From NCBI RefSeq assembly GCF_014489595.1, contig NZ_CP060790.1:2666001-2730000 (forward strand): a DNA stretch of 64,000 bases, written 5' to 3'. Numbering within the stretch: position 1 is the stretch's first letter; each line of letters starts with the position of its first letter. The DNA comes from Paenacidovorax monticola (lineage in GTDB: Bacteria > Pseudomonadota > Gammaproteobacteria > Burkholderiales > Burkholderiaceae_C). Shown here one piece after another: positions 16,865-26,413 of the stretch. Both the position numbers and the translations under genes were made by a program. Under the pieces are notes generated by a model. It did not search any database, was not told the origin of the DNA, and saw nothing but the letters and a program-made list of their open reading frames with translations.

Positions 16865-18129
16865 CCGTAGAGGTGGTGGTGGGCGATCTCGCCCCCCGCG
16901 AAAAAGCCCACGAGCGGCACGTCGCCCAGCGCATGGCGCACGATCTGCAGCTCGGCGCTGGGGCCACCGAAGTGCGGCCCGCCGCGCCCCGAACAGCTCA
17001 CGTAGATGGCGCCCCGGATCGCACGCCCCTCGGCCGGAGCGGCGGACACGGCCAGCGCCACGCCGGCCGGCGACAGGCCGACCTCGGCCTCGGCAGGCGC
17101 CAGCTCTTCGCGGATCTCTGCGCAGATACGCATCAGGTCGGCCCGCGCCGCCGCCACGTTGCGCTGACAGAACGCCAGGCGCATGCCGGGCTCCACACGG
17201 TCGGCCAGGGCCACGCCCCGACGGGCGCCGTCCAGCCCCACGATGTGGCGCACGCGCGTGTCGGTGCCGAAGTGGCCCGTGCGGCGCGGCAGCGGCGCAT
17301 CGGCCAGCGAGTCCGCGCCCGCCACGGCGTCCGACAGGCCCGCCAGCGTGGCGCGCACGCGCCGCAGCGCGGGCTGCGGGTCGCCTTCGAGCGACACGTC
17401 CAGCGTGTCCAGCAGCACGTCGAGCGCGGGCTCGCCGTCAAGCGCGAGCACCACGTTGTCCTGCGCGGCCGTGATGGTGGCCGTGGCCCCCACGGGCTGG
17501 CAGCCCTGGGTCACGCGCGAGAGCAGCGCCACGCCCGGGCCGAACGCCACGCCGGAAAGGCCGCCATCGAACACGCCGCCCGCACGCCCCTGGCCCGCCA
17601 TGTTGCCGTTGCCGCCCACGGCGAACTGCACGGCCGCGCCCCGGCTGGCGCTCAGCCCGCCGAAGAGATAGCCCGTGGCCGTGCGCGAGGCGATCTCGCC
17701 GATCAGCTCGGCCAGCTCGGGCGTCTGGCCGTCGGCATGGAGCAGCGCCGTGTGCGCCGCGAAGCCCCCGGACGCGGACGGCGCCACCTGCGGCAGCGGC
17801 GCCACGCCCGAGAACACGCGGTACTGCTCGGGCGGCACGTCCAGCAGCATCACAGATAGCGCGGGCTCGTCGAAGTACTCGGCATTGTTCGCCGACACGC
17901 CCACGCCCACGGTGCCGCTCCAGTCGGTCACCTCGGGCAGTTCGGCCGACAGGAAGTCGAGCAGCTCGCGGGCCTCGCCGGCATAGTGGTCGGTGATGTA
18001 GAGCAGCCCCAGCGTGGGGGCCGATGCGTACGTGGGCAGGGCCATCTGCGCGCGCAGCTGCGCCAGCACGAGCGCAGTTGCCATGCGCCACTGCGGGTGG
18101 GTGGCATGGCCACTCGGGAAGAACTTCAT
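16825..18129 (-). CDS. FIST-domain sensory protein
   Basis: The product is 434 aa. An N-terminal FIST_N domain (about residues 20-210; VGVGVSANNAEYFDEPALSVML, TGYLFGGLSASRG) is followed by a FIST_C domain (about 215-410) ending FFAGGEIAHHHLYGYTGVLT. FIST domains are predicted small-ligand (amino acid) sensors linked to signalling. Here it stands alone, without a kinase or GGDEF partner. It converges on dadA with a 40-nt overlap of coding ends. Given that neighbour, an amino acid link is plausible but not shown. Confidence 0.85.
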   Translation of the reverse strand: MKFFPSGHATHPQWRMATALVLAQLRAQMALPTYASAPTLGLLYITDHYAGEARELLDFLSAELPEVTDWSGTVGVGVSANNAEYFDEPALSVMLLDVPPEQYRVFSGVAPLPQVAPSASGGFAAHTALLHADGQTPELAELIGEIASRTATGYLFGGLSASRGAAVQFAVGGNGNMAGQGRAGGVFDGGLSGVAFGPGVALLSRVTQGCQPVGATATITAAQDNVVLALDGEPALDVLLDTLDVSLEGDPQPALRRVRATLAGLSDAVAGADSLADAPLPRRTGHFGTDTRVRHIVGLDGARRGVALADRVEPGMRLAFCQRNVAAARADLMRICAEIREELAPAEAEVGLSPAGVALAVSAAPAEGRAIRGAIYVSCSGRGGPHFGGPSAELQIVRHALGDVPLVGFFAGGEIAHHHLYGYTGVLTVFTDPA

Positions 18130-18166
18130 GGGGTGCTCCTAGGCGCCCGCACGCGGGCGCCGGCAA

Positions 18167-18940
18167 TCAGCCCGCCGGCTTGCGCGGCGCGCGCCGGGGG
18201 GCGGCCTTCTTGGCGGCGGGGCGGGCGGCTTTCTGGGCGGGGGCACGCGCCTTCGCGCCCTTCACCCCCTTGGCAGCCAACTGGCTGGCCATGCCCGTGG
18301 CTGTCTTGAAGGCCTCCTTGGCCAGGCCGGTGGCCATGTGCTTGGTGGTGTCGATGGCGCTCTGGCGCGCCGCGTCCTTTATGGCGCTGGCAGCGATCTG
18401 CTGAAACTGGTTGGTAAGCGAGCCCCACCACTGCATGGGGTCGATCAGGCCGGTCTCGGCCGCCGCGGCGGCCTTGGCCGGCTTGCGCGCTGCGGGCTTG
18501 CGTGCGGGAGTCTTCTCCGGCGCGGCCTCCTTGCTGGTGGCGCGCGCAGCGGCTTCGGACACGGCCTGGGCCGCGCCCGCAACCGTCTCGCCGGCCTTCT
18601 GCACGCCCGAGGCCACGGTGTCGGCGGCCTTGAGCTTGAAGGCGTTGGCCACGTCGCCCATGCTGAAGTTCATGCCCTTGAGCGTGGCCAGAGTCATCTT
18701 CTGCACCTCCAGCGCCTGGATGGTGGCGGCCAGCGCGCGCGAGTTCTGCTCCAGCCAGAACTGCACGGCCTTGAGCTCGTCGATGCGTTTTTCCAGCTCC
18801 TCGACACTGATCGTGGGAGCCACCCAGTTCGAGAGATTGGGCAGTTGCGGAATGCTGTCCGCGGCGCCCTTGGCAAGGTTTTGCAGAAAGTCGAAACCGG
18901 GGACGAATTTGCCGAAACCGAAAGGGGTGGTGTCGCTCAT
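18167..18940 (-). CDS. phaM: PhaM-like polyhydroxyalkanoate granule protein
   Basis: The product is 257 aa. Residues about 1-90 match PhaM as I remember it: FGKFVPGFDFLQNLAKG, LSNWVAPTISVEELEKRIDE, LKAVQFWLEQNSRALAATIQALEVQKMTLATLKGM. The central part is Ala-rich and helical. The C-terminal third is a Lys/Ala/Pro-rich, histone H1-like tail (KTPARKPAARKPAKAAAA; AKARAPAQKAARPAAKKAA). PhaM binds the PHB synthase, the granule and DNA, and so distributes granules at division. No other pha gene is in view. Not in an operon with its neighbours. Confidence 0.85.
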   Translation of the reverse strand: MSDTTPFGFGKFVPGFDFLQNLAKGAADSIPQLPNLSNWVAPTISVEELEKRIDELKAVQFWLEQNSRALAATIQALEVQKMTLATLKGMNFSMGDVANAFKLKAADTVASGVQKAGETVAGAAQAVSEAAARATSKEAAPEKTPARKPAARKPAKAAAAAETGLIDPMQWWGSLTNQFQQIAASAIKDAARQSAIDTTKHMATGLAKEAFKTATGMASQLAAKGVKGAKARAPAQKAARPAAKKAAPRRAPRKPAG

Positions 18941-19059
18941 GGCCGCTCCGCGCAGGTGGGTCAGGGGTAAGGCTGTTCTGGGGCGCGGGGCGGCCTAGCG
19001 CCCCGCGCGCACAGCTTACTCCAAGGCGCGGCGGCCCGGGGGGCGGGATTGCGCCAGTG

Positions 19060-19572
19060 TCAGTGCTTGTGGCCGCCGTGCGCGCCGTGGTCCATGGCCG
19101 GCGCAGCAGCGCCGGCGCCCGGTGCCTGGGTTCCTACGGGCAGTTGCAGCTGCAGCTGACTCTCGGCGCCCTTGGCATCCTTGAACACCAGCGTGAGCGG
19201 CACGGTGCTGCCCTTTGCCAGCGGCGCCTTCAGGTCCAGCAGCATGACGTGGTAGCCGCCGGGCTTGAGTTCGACGGTCTGGCCCGCGGGCAAGTCCAGA
19301 CCGGGCAGCGCGCGCATCTTCATCACGCCGCCGTCCATCTTCATCTCGTGCACCTCGGCCACGCCGGCCGCCGGCGAGTCCAGGCGCACCAGGCGCGTCG
19401 CCTCGCGTGCGGTGAGGCGCATGAAGGCGCCCGAGGCCTTCTGGCCGGACACGCTGGCGCGCGCCCAGGCGCCCTCTACGGCCACGGGGGCCGCGCCGGA
19501 CTGCGCGCTGGCGGCACCGGCAAACAGGGCGGCGGCCATCCACAGAGGGGCGGTGATACGGGAAAAGTTCAT
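19060..19572 (-). CDS. Periplasmic copper chaperone PCu(A)C
   Basis: The 170-aa precursor has a signal peptide ending GAASA before QSGAAP. The copper site fits the family formula H-M-x10-M-x21-H-x-M by counting: His75, Met86, His108 and Met110 (EVHEMKMDGGVMKM; GGYHVML). The C-terminus adds a His/Met tail, MDHGAHGGHKH, that could bind further metal. The protein delivers Cu(I) to the CuA site of cytochrome oxidase together with Sco proteins. The upstream DUF2946 gene on the same strand is a frequent partner of copper genes. Confidence 0.88.
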   Translation of the reverse strand: MNFSRITAPLWMAAALFAGAASAQSGAAPVAVEGAWARASVSGQKASGAFMRLTAREATRLVRLDSPAAGVAEVHEMKMDGGVMKMRALPGLDLPAGQTVELKPGGYHVMLLDLKAPLAKGSTVPLTLVFKDAKGAESQLQLQLPVGTQAPGAGAAAPAMDHGAHGGHKH

Positions 19573-19712
19573 GGTGTTCTCCTATCGGTCAACGGGACCC
19601 CGAGGGTCCCGGGGGAGCATGCCCGCGCGGGCATGCCAACAAGGGCTGGCGCGTGGCTCCTGGAACAAAAGGAGCCACAGCGCTTATGGAATCAGCGCCA
19701 TTCGCTACAAAT
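19573..19712. other. Hairpin-rich spacer between DUF2946 and PCuAC genes
   Basis: The spacer holds two stable hairpins in series, GGGACC-CCGAG-GGTCCC (19598-19614) and GCATGCCCGCGCGGGCATGC (19617-19636), then a GGCTCC...GGAGCC stem, and then dispersed repeat copy 3. None ends in a T-run. They may attenuate transcription between the two genes or mark mRNA ends. Confidence 0.5.
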
Positions 19713-19721
19713 TCAGGAGTA
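19662..19721 (-). repeat. Short dispersed repeat, copy 3
   Basis: Read on the minus strand: CCTGAATTTGTAGCGAATGG, CGCT, a 9-nt loop, AAGCGCT and a GGCTCCTTTTG end. It shares the layout of the copy at 125-185. This copy overlaps and provides the stop codon of the DUF2946 gene (TGA at 19713-19715), so it sits right at a gene's 3' end, as copy 1 does. Confidence 0.55.
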
Positions 19722-20072
19722 CACCGTGGGCGGCCCCCGGGCCGCCAGGGGCGCGGCGACCCGCACCACATGCGGGGCGGGCGGCAGGGAGCGCCCGCCC
19801 CAAGCCGGGGTGGGCACGGGTTCCGCGCGGCCTTCCGCCACGGGCGGCGGCACCAGCGCGGGAAGGCACAGAGGGCAGTCCAGCGCAGCCGCCCCCAGCG
19901 CCGGAAGGGCGTCGCCGTCTACCCAGCGCAGCTCTGTCCCGCCCGACGCGGCGCACACGAGCGCCAGGGCACCGGGCCGCACGAGGGGCGAGGCCGTCGC
20001 CGCACCCAGCGCCAGCACCCATACCGCCAGCACGAAGCGGGCAAGGCGTGAAAGGGGGCGCAAGGGGGACAT
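19713..20072 (-). CDS. DUF2946-like protein
   Basis: The product is 119 aa with an N-terminal hydrophobic segment (FVLAVWVLALGAATASPLV). It carries the short motif DCPLCLPA in the middle, typical of DUF2946 proteins (D-C-P-x-C), with two cysteines that could bind copper. A Pro-rich region and a VVRVAAPLAARGPP tail follow. The start is the ATG at 20072. Such genes cluster with copper chaperones and TonB receptors; here it precedes the PCuAC gene, so a role in copper supply is likely but unproven. Confidence 0.7.
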   Translation of the reverse strand: MSPLRPLSRLARFVLAVWVLALGAATASPLVRPGALALVCAASGGTELRWVDGDALPALGAAALDCPLCLPALVPPPVAEGRAEPVPTPAWGGRSLPPAPHVVRVAAPLAARGPPTVYS

Positions 20073-20151
20073 GGCGGCGATTGTAGGTGGCGCCTCATGC
20101 CAGGTCGGGCACCGGGGCAAGGAAGGGGGTGTGCGCTGCTATCCTGCGGCG

Positions 20152-20570
20152 ATGAACCCACGCAGCCTTTTCCACCTCGCCTTCCACGTGACCGACCTCG
20201 ATGCCGCGCGCCGCTTCTATGGAGGCGTGCTGGGATGCCGGGAAGGACGCAGCACCGCCACCTGGGTGGACTTCGACTTCTTCGGCCACCAGATCTCGCT
20301 GCACCTGGGCGAGCCCTTTGCCAGCACGCGCACGGGGCACGTGGGGACCACCTCGTGCCCATGCCGCATTTCGGCCTGATCCTCGCGCTGCCCGACTGGC
20401 AGGCCATGGCCGAGCGCCTGCGCGCGGCTGGCACGGCCTTTGTGCTGGAGCCCCAGGTGCGCTTCGAAGGCCAGCCCGGCGAGCAGTGGACCATGTTCTT
20501 CCACGACCCGAGCGGCAACCCGATCGAGATCAAGGGCTTTCGCTCGCTGGACCAGGTCTACGCCAGCTGA
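20152..20570 (+). CDS. VOC (glyoxalase/bleomycin resistance) family protein, frameshifted
   Basis: The first 64 residues (LFHLAFHVTDLDAARRFYGG, then VLGCREGRSTATWVDFDFFGHQISLHLGEP) and the following part in another frame (VPMPHFGLILALPDWQAMAE, then EQWTMFFHDPSGNPIEIKGF) together make one VOC protein. Its metal ligand pattern is H in LAFHV, H in ISLH, H in MPHFG and E in NPIEIK. The frames meet at the G4 run 20343-20346; one extra G gives GTG GGG GAC and a 139-aa protein. VOC enzymes are dioxygenases, lyases or resistance proteins; the exact role here is unknown. There is no clear ribosome binding site. Confidence 0.75.
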
Positions 20571-20614
20571 GCGCCCGGCCCCGAGGCGGCGGCGCCTGCG
20601 CCAGGCCCGGCGCC

Positions 20615-20800
20615 TCAGGGCGCCATGCGGCCGAAGCGGCCGCCATGGAAGTCCTGGATCGCCTGGGCGATGTCGGCCTGGCTGTTCATGACGCACGGGC
20701 CATGGTCCACAACGGGCTCGTCGATGGGTTCGCCGCCCAGCAGCAGCACGGAGGCCTGCGCGGACAGCTTGGCTGGACGCTTCGGCACGAGATCGTGCAT
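20615..20800 (-). pseudogene. C-terminal remnant of a pirin-family protein
   Basis: The minus-strand frame encodes [20 protein letters not shown], then [23 protein letters not shown], then a stop. This is the characteristic end of pirin proteins (LL-x-G-x-P-x-x-EP...GPFVMN...I-x-QA-x-x-DF-x-x-G-x-x-G). Only about 50 residues remain; the catalytic cupin of about 230 residues is absent. The first dozen residues ([12 protein letters not shown]) are not pirin-like. No frame in the 110 bp before the terminator restores the rest, so this is a real deletion remnant rather than a one-base frameshift. Confidence 0.7.
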
Positions 20801-20909
20801 GCCGTGTGCGCCCCCTTACGTGACCAGTGGCCGGCCGTGCGGACGCTGATCGGCTTCCCGACGCAGCGCTTCGCAGAACTGGACACGGAGTGACCCACCA
20901 AACGCCCAC

Positions 20910-20938
20910 AAAAAAGCCCGCTTGAAGCGGGCTTTTTT
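20910..20938. terminator. Bidirectional intrinsic terminator
   Basis: AAAAAAGCCCGCTT-GA-AGCGGGCTTTTTT is a perfect hairpin with an A-run before and a T-run after, so it works in both directions. It lies 23 nt beyond the 3' end of tRNA-fMet and ends that transcript on the minus strand. Confidence 0.92.
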
Positions 20939-20961
20939 GCTGCGGCTTGCACCGCTTGTTT

Positions 20962-21038
<77 letters not shown>

Positions 21039-21063
21039 GTAAGAAATAAATTATAGCCTATTT

Positions 21064-21462
21064 TTAGGCTTCTGCGCCAGAGTTTGCAGATTCCGTGGAT
21101 TCTGCAGCGCGGTCCACCAGTTCGACGAACGCCATCGGGGCATTGTCGCCCACGCGGAAGCCCATCTTCAGAATACGGGTGTAGCCGCCGGGACGGGTCT
21201 TGAAGCGGGGGCCCAGGTCGTTGAACAGCTTGGTCACGCTGTCACGGTCGCGCAGGCGGTTGAAGGCCAGGCGGCGGTTGGCCACGGAGTCTTCCTTGGC
21301 CAGGGTGATCATGGGCTCGATCACGCGGCGCAGTTCCTTGGCCTTGGGCAGCGTGGTCTTGATGGCCTCGTGCTCGATGAGCGAGTTCATCATGTTCTGC
21401 AGCATCGCGAGGCGGTGCGAGCTGGTACGGTTCAGTTTGCGGAGGCCGTGTCCGTGGCGCAT
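21064..21462 (-). CDS. rplQ: 50S ribosomal protein L17
   Basis: The product is 132 aa and begins [20 protein letters not shown], the highly conserved L17 start; it continues LANMM-like [20 protein letters not shown]. It is the last gene of the alpha operon, 89 nt behind rpoA. The C-terminal tail [14 protein letters not shown] is acidic and variable, as usual in the family. Confidence 0.97.
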   Translation of the reverse strand: MRHGHGLRKLNRTSSHRLAMLQNMMNSLIEHEAIKTTLPKAKELRRVIEPMITLAKEDSVANRRLAFNRLRDRDSVTKLFNDLGPRFKTRPGGYTRILKMGFRVGDNAPMAFVELVDRAAESTESANSGAEA

Positions 21463-21551
21463 GGTGCTTTCCTTATCAGTAATTAAATCGGGCAGCCGTA
21501 TCAGGTACTGCCCGAGGCACTGGCTCTTTCGAGGGAGCCGAAAATTATAAC

Positions 21552-22544
21552 TTAACGCTTGTCCAGCCCGGCAGGCGGCCAGTTCTCAAGCTTCATGCCC
21601 AGCGTGAGACCGCGGGAAGCCAACACTTCCTTGATCTCGTTGAGCGACTTGCGACCCAGGTTCGGGGTCTTGAGCAGCTCGTTCTCGGTGCGCTGGATCA
21701 GATCACCGATGTAGTAGATGTTCTCGGCCTTCAGGCAGTTGGCCGAACGCACCGTGAGTTCCAGCTCGTCCACGGGACGCAGCAGGATCGGGTCGAACGT
21801 GGCGCTGCCACGCGAGCCAGAGGGCTCGAACACGCGGTCGATGTCGCCGCCTTCAAGCTGTGCGAACACAGCCAGCTGCTCCACCAGGATCTTGGCGGAG
21901 GCGCGCACGGCGTCCTCGGCGGTGATCGCACCGTTGGTCTCGATCTCCACCACCAGCTTGTCCAGGTCGGTGCGCTGCTCCACGCGGGCGCTTTCGACGG
22001 TGTAGCTCACGCGCTTGACGGGCGAGAACGAAGCGTCCAGCACGATGCGGCCGATCGACTTCGTCGATTCGTCGCCATAGCGGCGCAGGTTGCCGGGCAC
22101 GTAGCCCCGGCCCTTTTCCACCTTGATCTGCATGTCCAGCTTGCCGCCTTGCGACAGGTGGGCGATGACATGATCCGGGTTGACGATTTCCACGTCGTGC
22201 GGGGTCTGGATGTCACGGGCAGTGACAACGCCTTCGCCGTCCTTGCGCAGGCTCAGCGTGACTTCGTCGCGGTTGTGGAGCTTGAACACCACGCCCTTGA
22301 GGTTCAGGAGGATGTTGACCACATCTTCCTGCACGCCGTCGATCGACGAGTACTCGTGCAGCACCCCGGCAATGGTGACTTCCGTCGCTGCGTAACCCAC
22401 CATGGACGAGAGCAGGACGCGCCGGATGGCGTTGCCCAGCGTGTGGCCGTAGCCACGCTCGAACGGCTCCAGTGCGACCTTGGCACGGTTGTGGCCAAGC
22501 TGTTCGACATTGATCGCCTTGGGTTTCAGCAAATTGGTTTGCAT
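21552..22544 (-). CDS. rpoA: RNA polymerase alpha subunit
   Basis: The product is 330 aa. The N-terminal assembly domain (about residues 1-235) contains [24 protein letters not shown]. The C-terminal domain (about 250-325) has the helix-hairpin-helix [20 protein letters not shown], which binds UP elements and activators. It has the normal length and lies between rpsD and rplQ in the alpha operon. Confidence 0.98.
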   Translation of the reverse strand: MQTNLLKPKAINVEQLGHNRAKVALEPFERGYGHTLGNAIRRVLLSSMVGYAATEVTIAGVLHEYSSIDGVQEDVVNILLNLKGVVFKLHNRDEVTLSLRKDGEGVVTARDIQTPHDVEIVNPDHVIAHLSQGGKLDMQIKVEKGRGYVPGNLRRYGDESTKSIGRIVLDASFSPVKRVSYTVESARVEQRTDLDKLVVEIETNGAITAEDAVRASAKILVEQLAVFAQLEGGDIDRVFEPSGSRGSATFDPILLRPVDELELTVRSANCLKAENIYYIGDLIQRTENELLKTPNLGRKSLNEIKEVLASRGLTLGMKLENWPPAGLDKR

Positions 22545-22652
22545 GCAGACTTCCTCTCAATACCCCCAGCTCGTTACGCCGGTAAGGCTGGTGAAGCGCC
22601 TAAACCGCGATGCCTCGCGGTTCAGGGACGGTTTTATCGAAAACGCTGGAGA

Positions 22653-23276
22653 TTAACGCGAGTACAACTCAACGATCAGCGATTCGTTGATGTCGGCGCC
22701 GAACTCGTCACGATCCGGCACCTTCTTGAAGGTACCTTCGGCCTTGTCGGCGTTCACCTCCACCCAGGCGGGCAGGCCGACTTGCTGGGCCAGTTGCAGG
22801 GCTTCCACGACGCGGTTCTGCTTCTTGGACTTCTCACGCACAGCCACCACGTCACCGGTCTTGACCATGTACGAGGGGATGTTGACGGATTGGCCGTTCA
22901 CGGTGATCGCCTTGTGCGACACCAGCTGGCGGGCTTCCGCGCGCGTCGAGCCGAAGCCCATGCGGTACACCACGTTGTCCAGGCGCGACTCGAGCAGCGA
23001 CAGCAGGTTGGCACCGGTGTTGCCCTTGCGGCGGTCGGCTTCGGCGAAGTAGCGGCGGAATTGCTTTTCCATCACGCCGTACATGCGCTTGACCTTCTGC
23101 TTTTCACGCAGTTGCAGGCCGTAGTCGGAGGTACGGGCACCCGAGGTGCGGCCGTGCTGACCAGGCTTGGAATCGAACTTGGCCTTGTCCGCGATCGAGC
23201 GGCGGGCGCTCTTCAGGAACAGGTCGGTGCCTTCACGGCGGGAGAGTTTGGCCTTGGGGCCGAGATAACGTGCCAC
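22653..23276 (-). CDS. rpsD: 30S ribosomal protein S4
   Basis: The product is 207 aa and starts [20 protein letters not shown]. The central S4 RNA-binding domain is intact: [42 protein letters not shown]. It is a primary 16S binder and, in other bacteria, represses the alpha operon. The family's N-terminal zinc cysteines are absent, as in many proteobacteria. Confidence 0.97.
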   Translation of the reverse strand: MARYLGPKAKLSRREGTDLFLKSARRSIADKAKFDSKPGQHGRTSGARTSDYGLQLREKQKVKRMYGVMEKQFRRYFAEADRRKGNTGANLLSLLESRLDNVVYRMGFGSTRAEARQLVSHKAITVNGQSVNIPSYMVKTGDVVAVREKSKKQNRVVEALQLAQQVGLPAWVEVNADKAEGTFKKVPDRDEFGADINESLIVELYSR

Positions 23277-23366
23277 TTGAGCTTCCTTGTGTCATCTACC
23301 GCAAACCATTGCGGGAGCCGCCTGGCATGCCTTGCGGCATACAGGCGGCGGTGGGCTTATGAAAAG

Positions 23367-23771
23367 TTAGATACGGCGACGCTTTTGAGGGCGGCAGCCG
23401 TTATGGGGAACCGGCGTCACGTCGGAGATGGACGTGATGCGGATGCCCAGCGCACCCAGTGCGCGCACCGAGGATTCGCGACCGGGGCCGGGGCCCTTGA
23501 TCTCGACGTCCAGGTTCTTGATCCCTTGCTCCATGGCAGCGCGGCCCGCCACTTCCGAAGCCACCTGAGCGGCGAACGGGGTGGACTTGCGCGAGCCCTT
23601 GAAGCCCTGGCCGCCGGACGAAGCCCACGACAGAGCGTTGCCTTGGCGGTCGGTGATCGTGATGATCGTGTTGTTGAACGAAGCGTGCACGTGGGCGATG
23701 CCGTCGGAAACGTTCTTGCGAACCTTCTTGCGCACGCGCTGGGCTGCGTTATTGGCGGGAGACTTAGCCAT
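23367..23771 (-). CDS. rpsK: 30S ribosomal protein S11
   Basis: The product is 134 aa. It has the S11 core [20 protein letters not shown], then [26 protein letters not shown], and the conserved end [19 protein letters not shown]. It lies in the alpha operon between rpsM and rpsD. Confidence 0.97.
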   Translation of the reverse strand: MAKSPANNAAQRVRKKVRKNVSDGIAHVHASFNNTIITITDRQGNALSWASSGGQGFKGSRKSTPFAAQVASEVAGRAAMEQGIKNLDVEIKGPGPGRESSVRALGALGIRITSISDVTPVPHNGCRPQKRRRI

Positions 23772-23789
23772 AGTGATCTTTCAATCTCT

Positions 23790-24155
23790 TTATTTCTTCA
23801 GTGCCGCTGCACCCTTGCGCGGGCCCTTGCGGGTACGTGCATTGGTACGGGTACGCTGGCCACGCATCGGCAGGCCGCGACGATGGCGGAAACCGCGGTA
23901 GCAGCCGATGTCCATCAAGCGCTTGATGTTCATCGTGGTTTCACGGCGCAGGTCACCTTCGATGGTGAACTGAGCGATCTGGTCGCGAATTTTCTCCAGA
24001 TCGCCGTCCGTCAGATCCTTGACCTTCTTGGAGTAGGCGATGCCGCAGGCTTCGCAGATCTTGCGAGCGCGGGTGCGGCCGATGCCGTAAATGGCCGTCA
24101 GACCAATTTCAGCATGCTGATGCGGCGGAATGTTGATGCCAGCGATACGTGCCAT
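23790..24155 (-). CDS. rpsM: 30S ribosomal protein S13
   Basis: The product is 121 aa, starting [20 protein letters not shown] and containing [17 protein letters not shown] and the basic end [20 protein letters not shown]. It is the first ribosomal protein gene of the alpha operon after rpmJ and has standard length. Confidence 0.97.
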   Translation of the reverse strand: MARIAGINIPPHQHAEIGLTAIYGIGRTRARKICEACGIAYSKKVKDLTDGDLEKIRDQIAQFTIEGDLRRETTMNIKRLMDIGCYRGFRHRRGLPMRGQRTRTNARTRKGPRKGAAALKK

Positions 24156-24179
24156 ATGCGTCCTCTAATACTTTCCAAA

Positions 24180-24293
24180 TCAACCTTGGCGCTGCTTATG
24201 GCGCTGGTCCGTGCAGATCACGCGCACCACACCCTTGCGGCGGATGATCTTGCAGTTGCGGCAGATTTTCTTGACCGAAGCCGAAACTCTCAT
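24180..24293 (-). CDS. rpmJ: 50S ribosomal protein L36
   Basis: The product is 37 aa: [20 protein letters not shown], then [17 protein letters not shown]. It has the zinc-binding C-x2-C...C-x4-H pattern (CRNC; CTDQRH), so it is the zinc-containing C+ form. It lies between secY and rpsM. infA, which often precedes rpmJ, is not here: the 139 nt to secY are too short for it. Confidence 0.97.
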   Translation of the reverse strand: MRVSASVKKICRNCKIIRRKGVVRVICTDQRHKQRQG

Positions 24294-24432
24294 TTCATTC
24301 TCCTAAAACTTGTCCATCCGTTCCGGCCATCTGCTCGGAACATTGTGCCCGCGATCAATCGATGGGCCTGCTATTCACTTACTCGGGCTCCCGCGCTGCA
24401 CACCCAGCGCGGGGATTTGCCACTTACCGTTC

Positions 24433-25752
24433 TCAACCACCCAGCGTGGTCTTGAAGTTGGCCTTCTTCAGAAGCGACTCGTACTGCTGCGACATCATGT
24501 AGTTCTGCACCTGGGCCATGAAGTCCATGGTCACCACCACGATGATCAACAGCGACGTGCCACCGAAATAGAACGGAACGTTGTATTTCAGAATCAGGAA
24601 CTCCGGCAGCAGGCACACGAACGTGATGTACACCGCGCCAGCCAGGGTCAGACGCACAAGGATCTTGTCGATGTACCGTGCAGTCTGCTCACCCGGGCGG
24701 ATGCCAGGAATGAACGCACCGCTCTTCTTCAGGTTATCTGCCGTCTCCCGGCTGTTGAACACCAGGGCCGTGTAGAAGAAACAGAAGAATACGATCGCTG
24801 CGGCATAGAACATGACATAGATCGGCTGACCAGGGGTCAGTGCACCCGAAATGTCACGCAGCCAACGCATCGACTCACCCGCGCTGAACCAGTTCACCAC
24901 CGTTGCGGGCAACAGGATGATCGACGAAGCGAAGATGGGAGGGATCACCCCGGCCATGTTCAGCTTGAGCGGCAAGTGCGAGGACTGACCACCGTAGACC
25001 TTGTTGCCCACCTGGCGACGAGCGTAGTTGACCAGGATCTTGCGCTGCCCGCGTTCGACATACACGACGAAATACGTCACGAGTGCCACCACGAGAACGA
25101 TGAAGATCGCAGCCAGGATGCTCATGGCACCGGTACGGACCAGTTCAAGCAAGCCACCCACGGAACTCGGCAGACCCGCGGCGATACCGCCGAAGATCAG
25201 GATCGAGATGCCATTGCCCAGACCGCGCTCCGTGATCTGCTCGCCGAGCCACATCAGGAACATGGTGCCGGCCGTCAGGCTCACCACCGCAGTGAGGCGG
25301 AAACCGAAACCGGGGCTCAGCACCAGACCGGCCGAGCTTTCCAGCGCCACGGCAATGCCGAGGGACTGGAAGATCGCCAGACCCAGCGTCCCGTAACGGG
25401 TGTACTGGGTGATCTTGCGCCGACCGGCTTCGCCTTCCTTCTTGAGCTGCTCGAACGTCGGGATGACATAGGTCATCAGCTGCATGATGATCGATGCCGA
25501 GATGTACGGCATGATCCCCAGTGCAAACACCGTGAAGCGCGACAACGCCCCACCCGAGAACATGTTGAACAGGTTCAGGATGCCGCCCTGCTGGCCATTG
25601 AACAGCTGCTGAAGTTGCGCCGGGTCGATGCCAGGAACGGGGATATGGGCCCCGATGCGGTACACGACCAGCGCGAGCAACAGAAAAACCAGACGGCGAC
25701 GCAGATCGCCGAACTTGCCGGTTTTTGCAATCTGAGCTGCGCTAGTAGCCAC
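24433..25752 (-). CDS. secY: Protein translocase subunit SecY
   Basis: The product is 439 aa with ten predicted membrane segments. Signatures: the plug region and [15 protein letters not shown] (TM2), [23 protein letters not shown] (loop before TM5), and [22 protein letters not shown]. It forms the inner membrane channel with SecE and SecG for protein export and insertion. It ends the spc operon downstream of rplO, the standard place. Confidence 0.98.
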   Translation of the reverse strand: MATSAAQIAKTGKFGDLRRRLVFLLLALVVYRIGAHIPVPGIDPAQLQQLFNGQQGGILNLFNMFSGGALSRFTVFALGIMPYISASIIMQLMTYVIPTFEQLKKEGEAGRRKITQYTRYGTLGLAIFQSLGIAVALESSAGLVLSPGFGFRLTAVVSLTAGTMFLMWLGEQITERGLGNGISILIFGGIAAGLPSSVGGLLELVRTGAMSILAAIFIVLVVALVTYFVVYVERGQRKILVNYARRQVGNKVYGGQSSHLPLKLNMAGVIPPIFASSIILLPATVVNWFSAGESMRWLRDISGALTPGQPIYVMFYAAAIVFFCFFYTALVFNSRETADNLKKSGAFIPGIRPGEQTARYIDKILVRLTLAGAVYITFVCLLPEFLILKYNVPFYFGGTSLLIIVVVTMDFMAQVQNYMMSQQYESLLKKANFKTTLGG

Positions 25753-25775
25753 GGATGTCCTCTTTCAGAACCAAA

Positions 25776-26207
25776 TCAGGCCAGGCTACCGCCGGCAGCT
25801 TCGATGGCGGCCTTCGCGCCCGCCGTCGCACCGATACCGCTCAGCTTCACAGCCTTGCTGATCGAACCGCTCTTGATGACCTTGACCACCTTGGCGAGTT
25901 CGCCCACGAGGCCGGCTTGCTTCAGAGCCAGCACATCCACTTCGGCCAGGCCCAGCTTGTCCAGCGCCGTGAGGGAAACCTCGGCGTTGAACTTCAGCAG
26001 GTGCGACTTGAAACCGCGCTTGGGCAGACGGCGCTGCAGAGGCATTTGACCGCCTTCGAAGCCCACCTTGTGGTAGCCGCCCGAACGCGACTTCTGGCCC
26101 TTGTGACCACGACCAGCGGTCTTGCCCAGGCCGGAACCGATACCGCGGCCAACGCGGCGCTTGGCGTGCTTGGCTCCGTCTGCAGGCTTGATGCTATTGA
26201 GTTCCAT
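25776..26207 (-). CDS. rplO: 50S ribosomal protein L15
   Basis: The product is 143 aa. It starts [20 protein letters not shown] and has the Gly/Lys-rich region [25 protein letters not shown]. The ATG at 26207 is chosen over one 6 nt upstream because the GAGAGG site is better spaced. Located between rpmD and secY. Confidence 0.96.
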   Translation of the reverse strand: MELNSIKPADGAKHAKRRVGRGIGSGLGKTAGRGHKGQKSRSGGYHKVGFEGGQMPLQRRLPKRGFKSHLLKFNAEVSLTALDKLGLAEVDVLALKQAGLVGELAKVVKVIKSGSISKAVKLSGIGATAGAKAAIEAAGGSLA

Positions 26208-26217
26208 CATCAACCTC

Positions 26218-26400
26218 TCAGAGGACTTTGACCAGATAGCTGATCTTGTTAATCATGCCGCGCACCGCAGGCGTATCCTGCAGTTCGCTCACGCTGTTCA
26301 GCTTGCGCAGGCCCAGGCCGCGCACCGTGTCGCGGTGCGACTGCTTGGTGCCGATCGGGCTGCGAACCAGCTGGATCTTGACAGTTTGTTGCGTCGTCAT
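26218..26400 (-). CDS. rpmD: 50S ribosomal protein L30
   Basis: The product is 60 aa, beginning [20 protein letters not shown] and ending [10 protein letters not shown], with [15 protein letters not shown] in the middle. Length and position between rpsE and rplO are standard. Confidence 0.96.
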   Translation of the reverse strand: MTTQQTVKIQLVRSPIGTKQSHRDTVRGLGLRKLNSVSELQDTPAVRGMINKISYLVKVL

Positions 26401-26413
26401 TTGCAAACTCCAA

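Noticed and set aside
20800..20893. A plus-strand tail ending TLIGFPTQRFAELDTE before the terminator
   Set aside because: It is open mainly because it runs opposite the pirin remnant; no start, binding site or family could be assigned.
24294..24432. Searched for infA between secY and rpmJ
   Set aside because: The 139-bp gap is too short for a 72-codon gene and has no suitable frame; infA must lie elsewhere.
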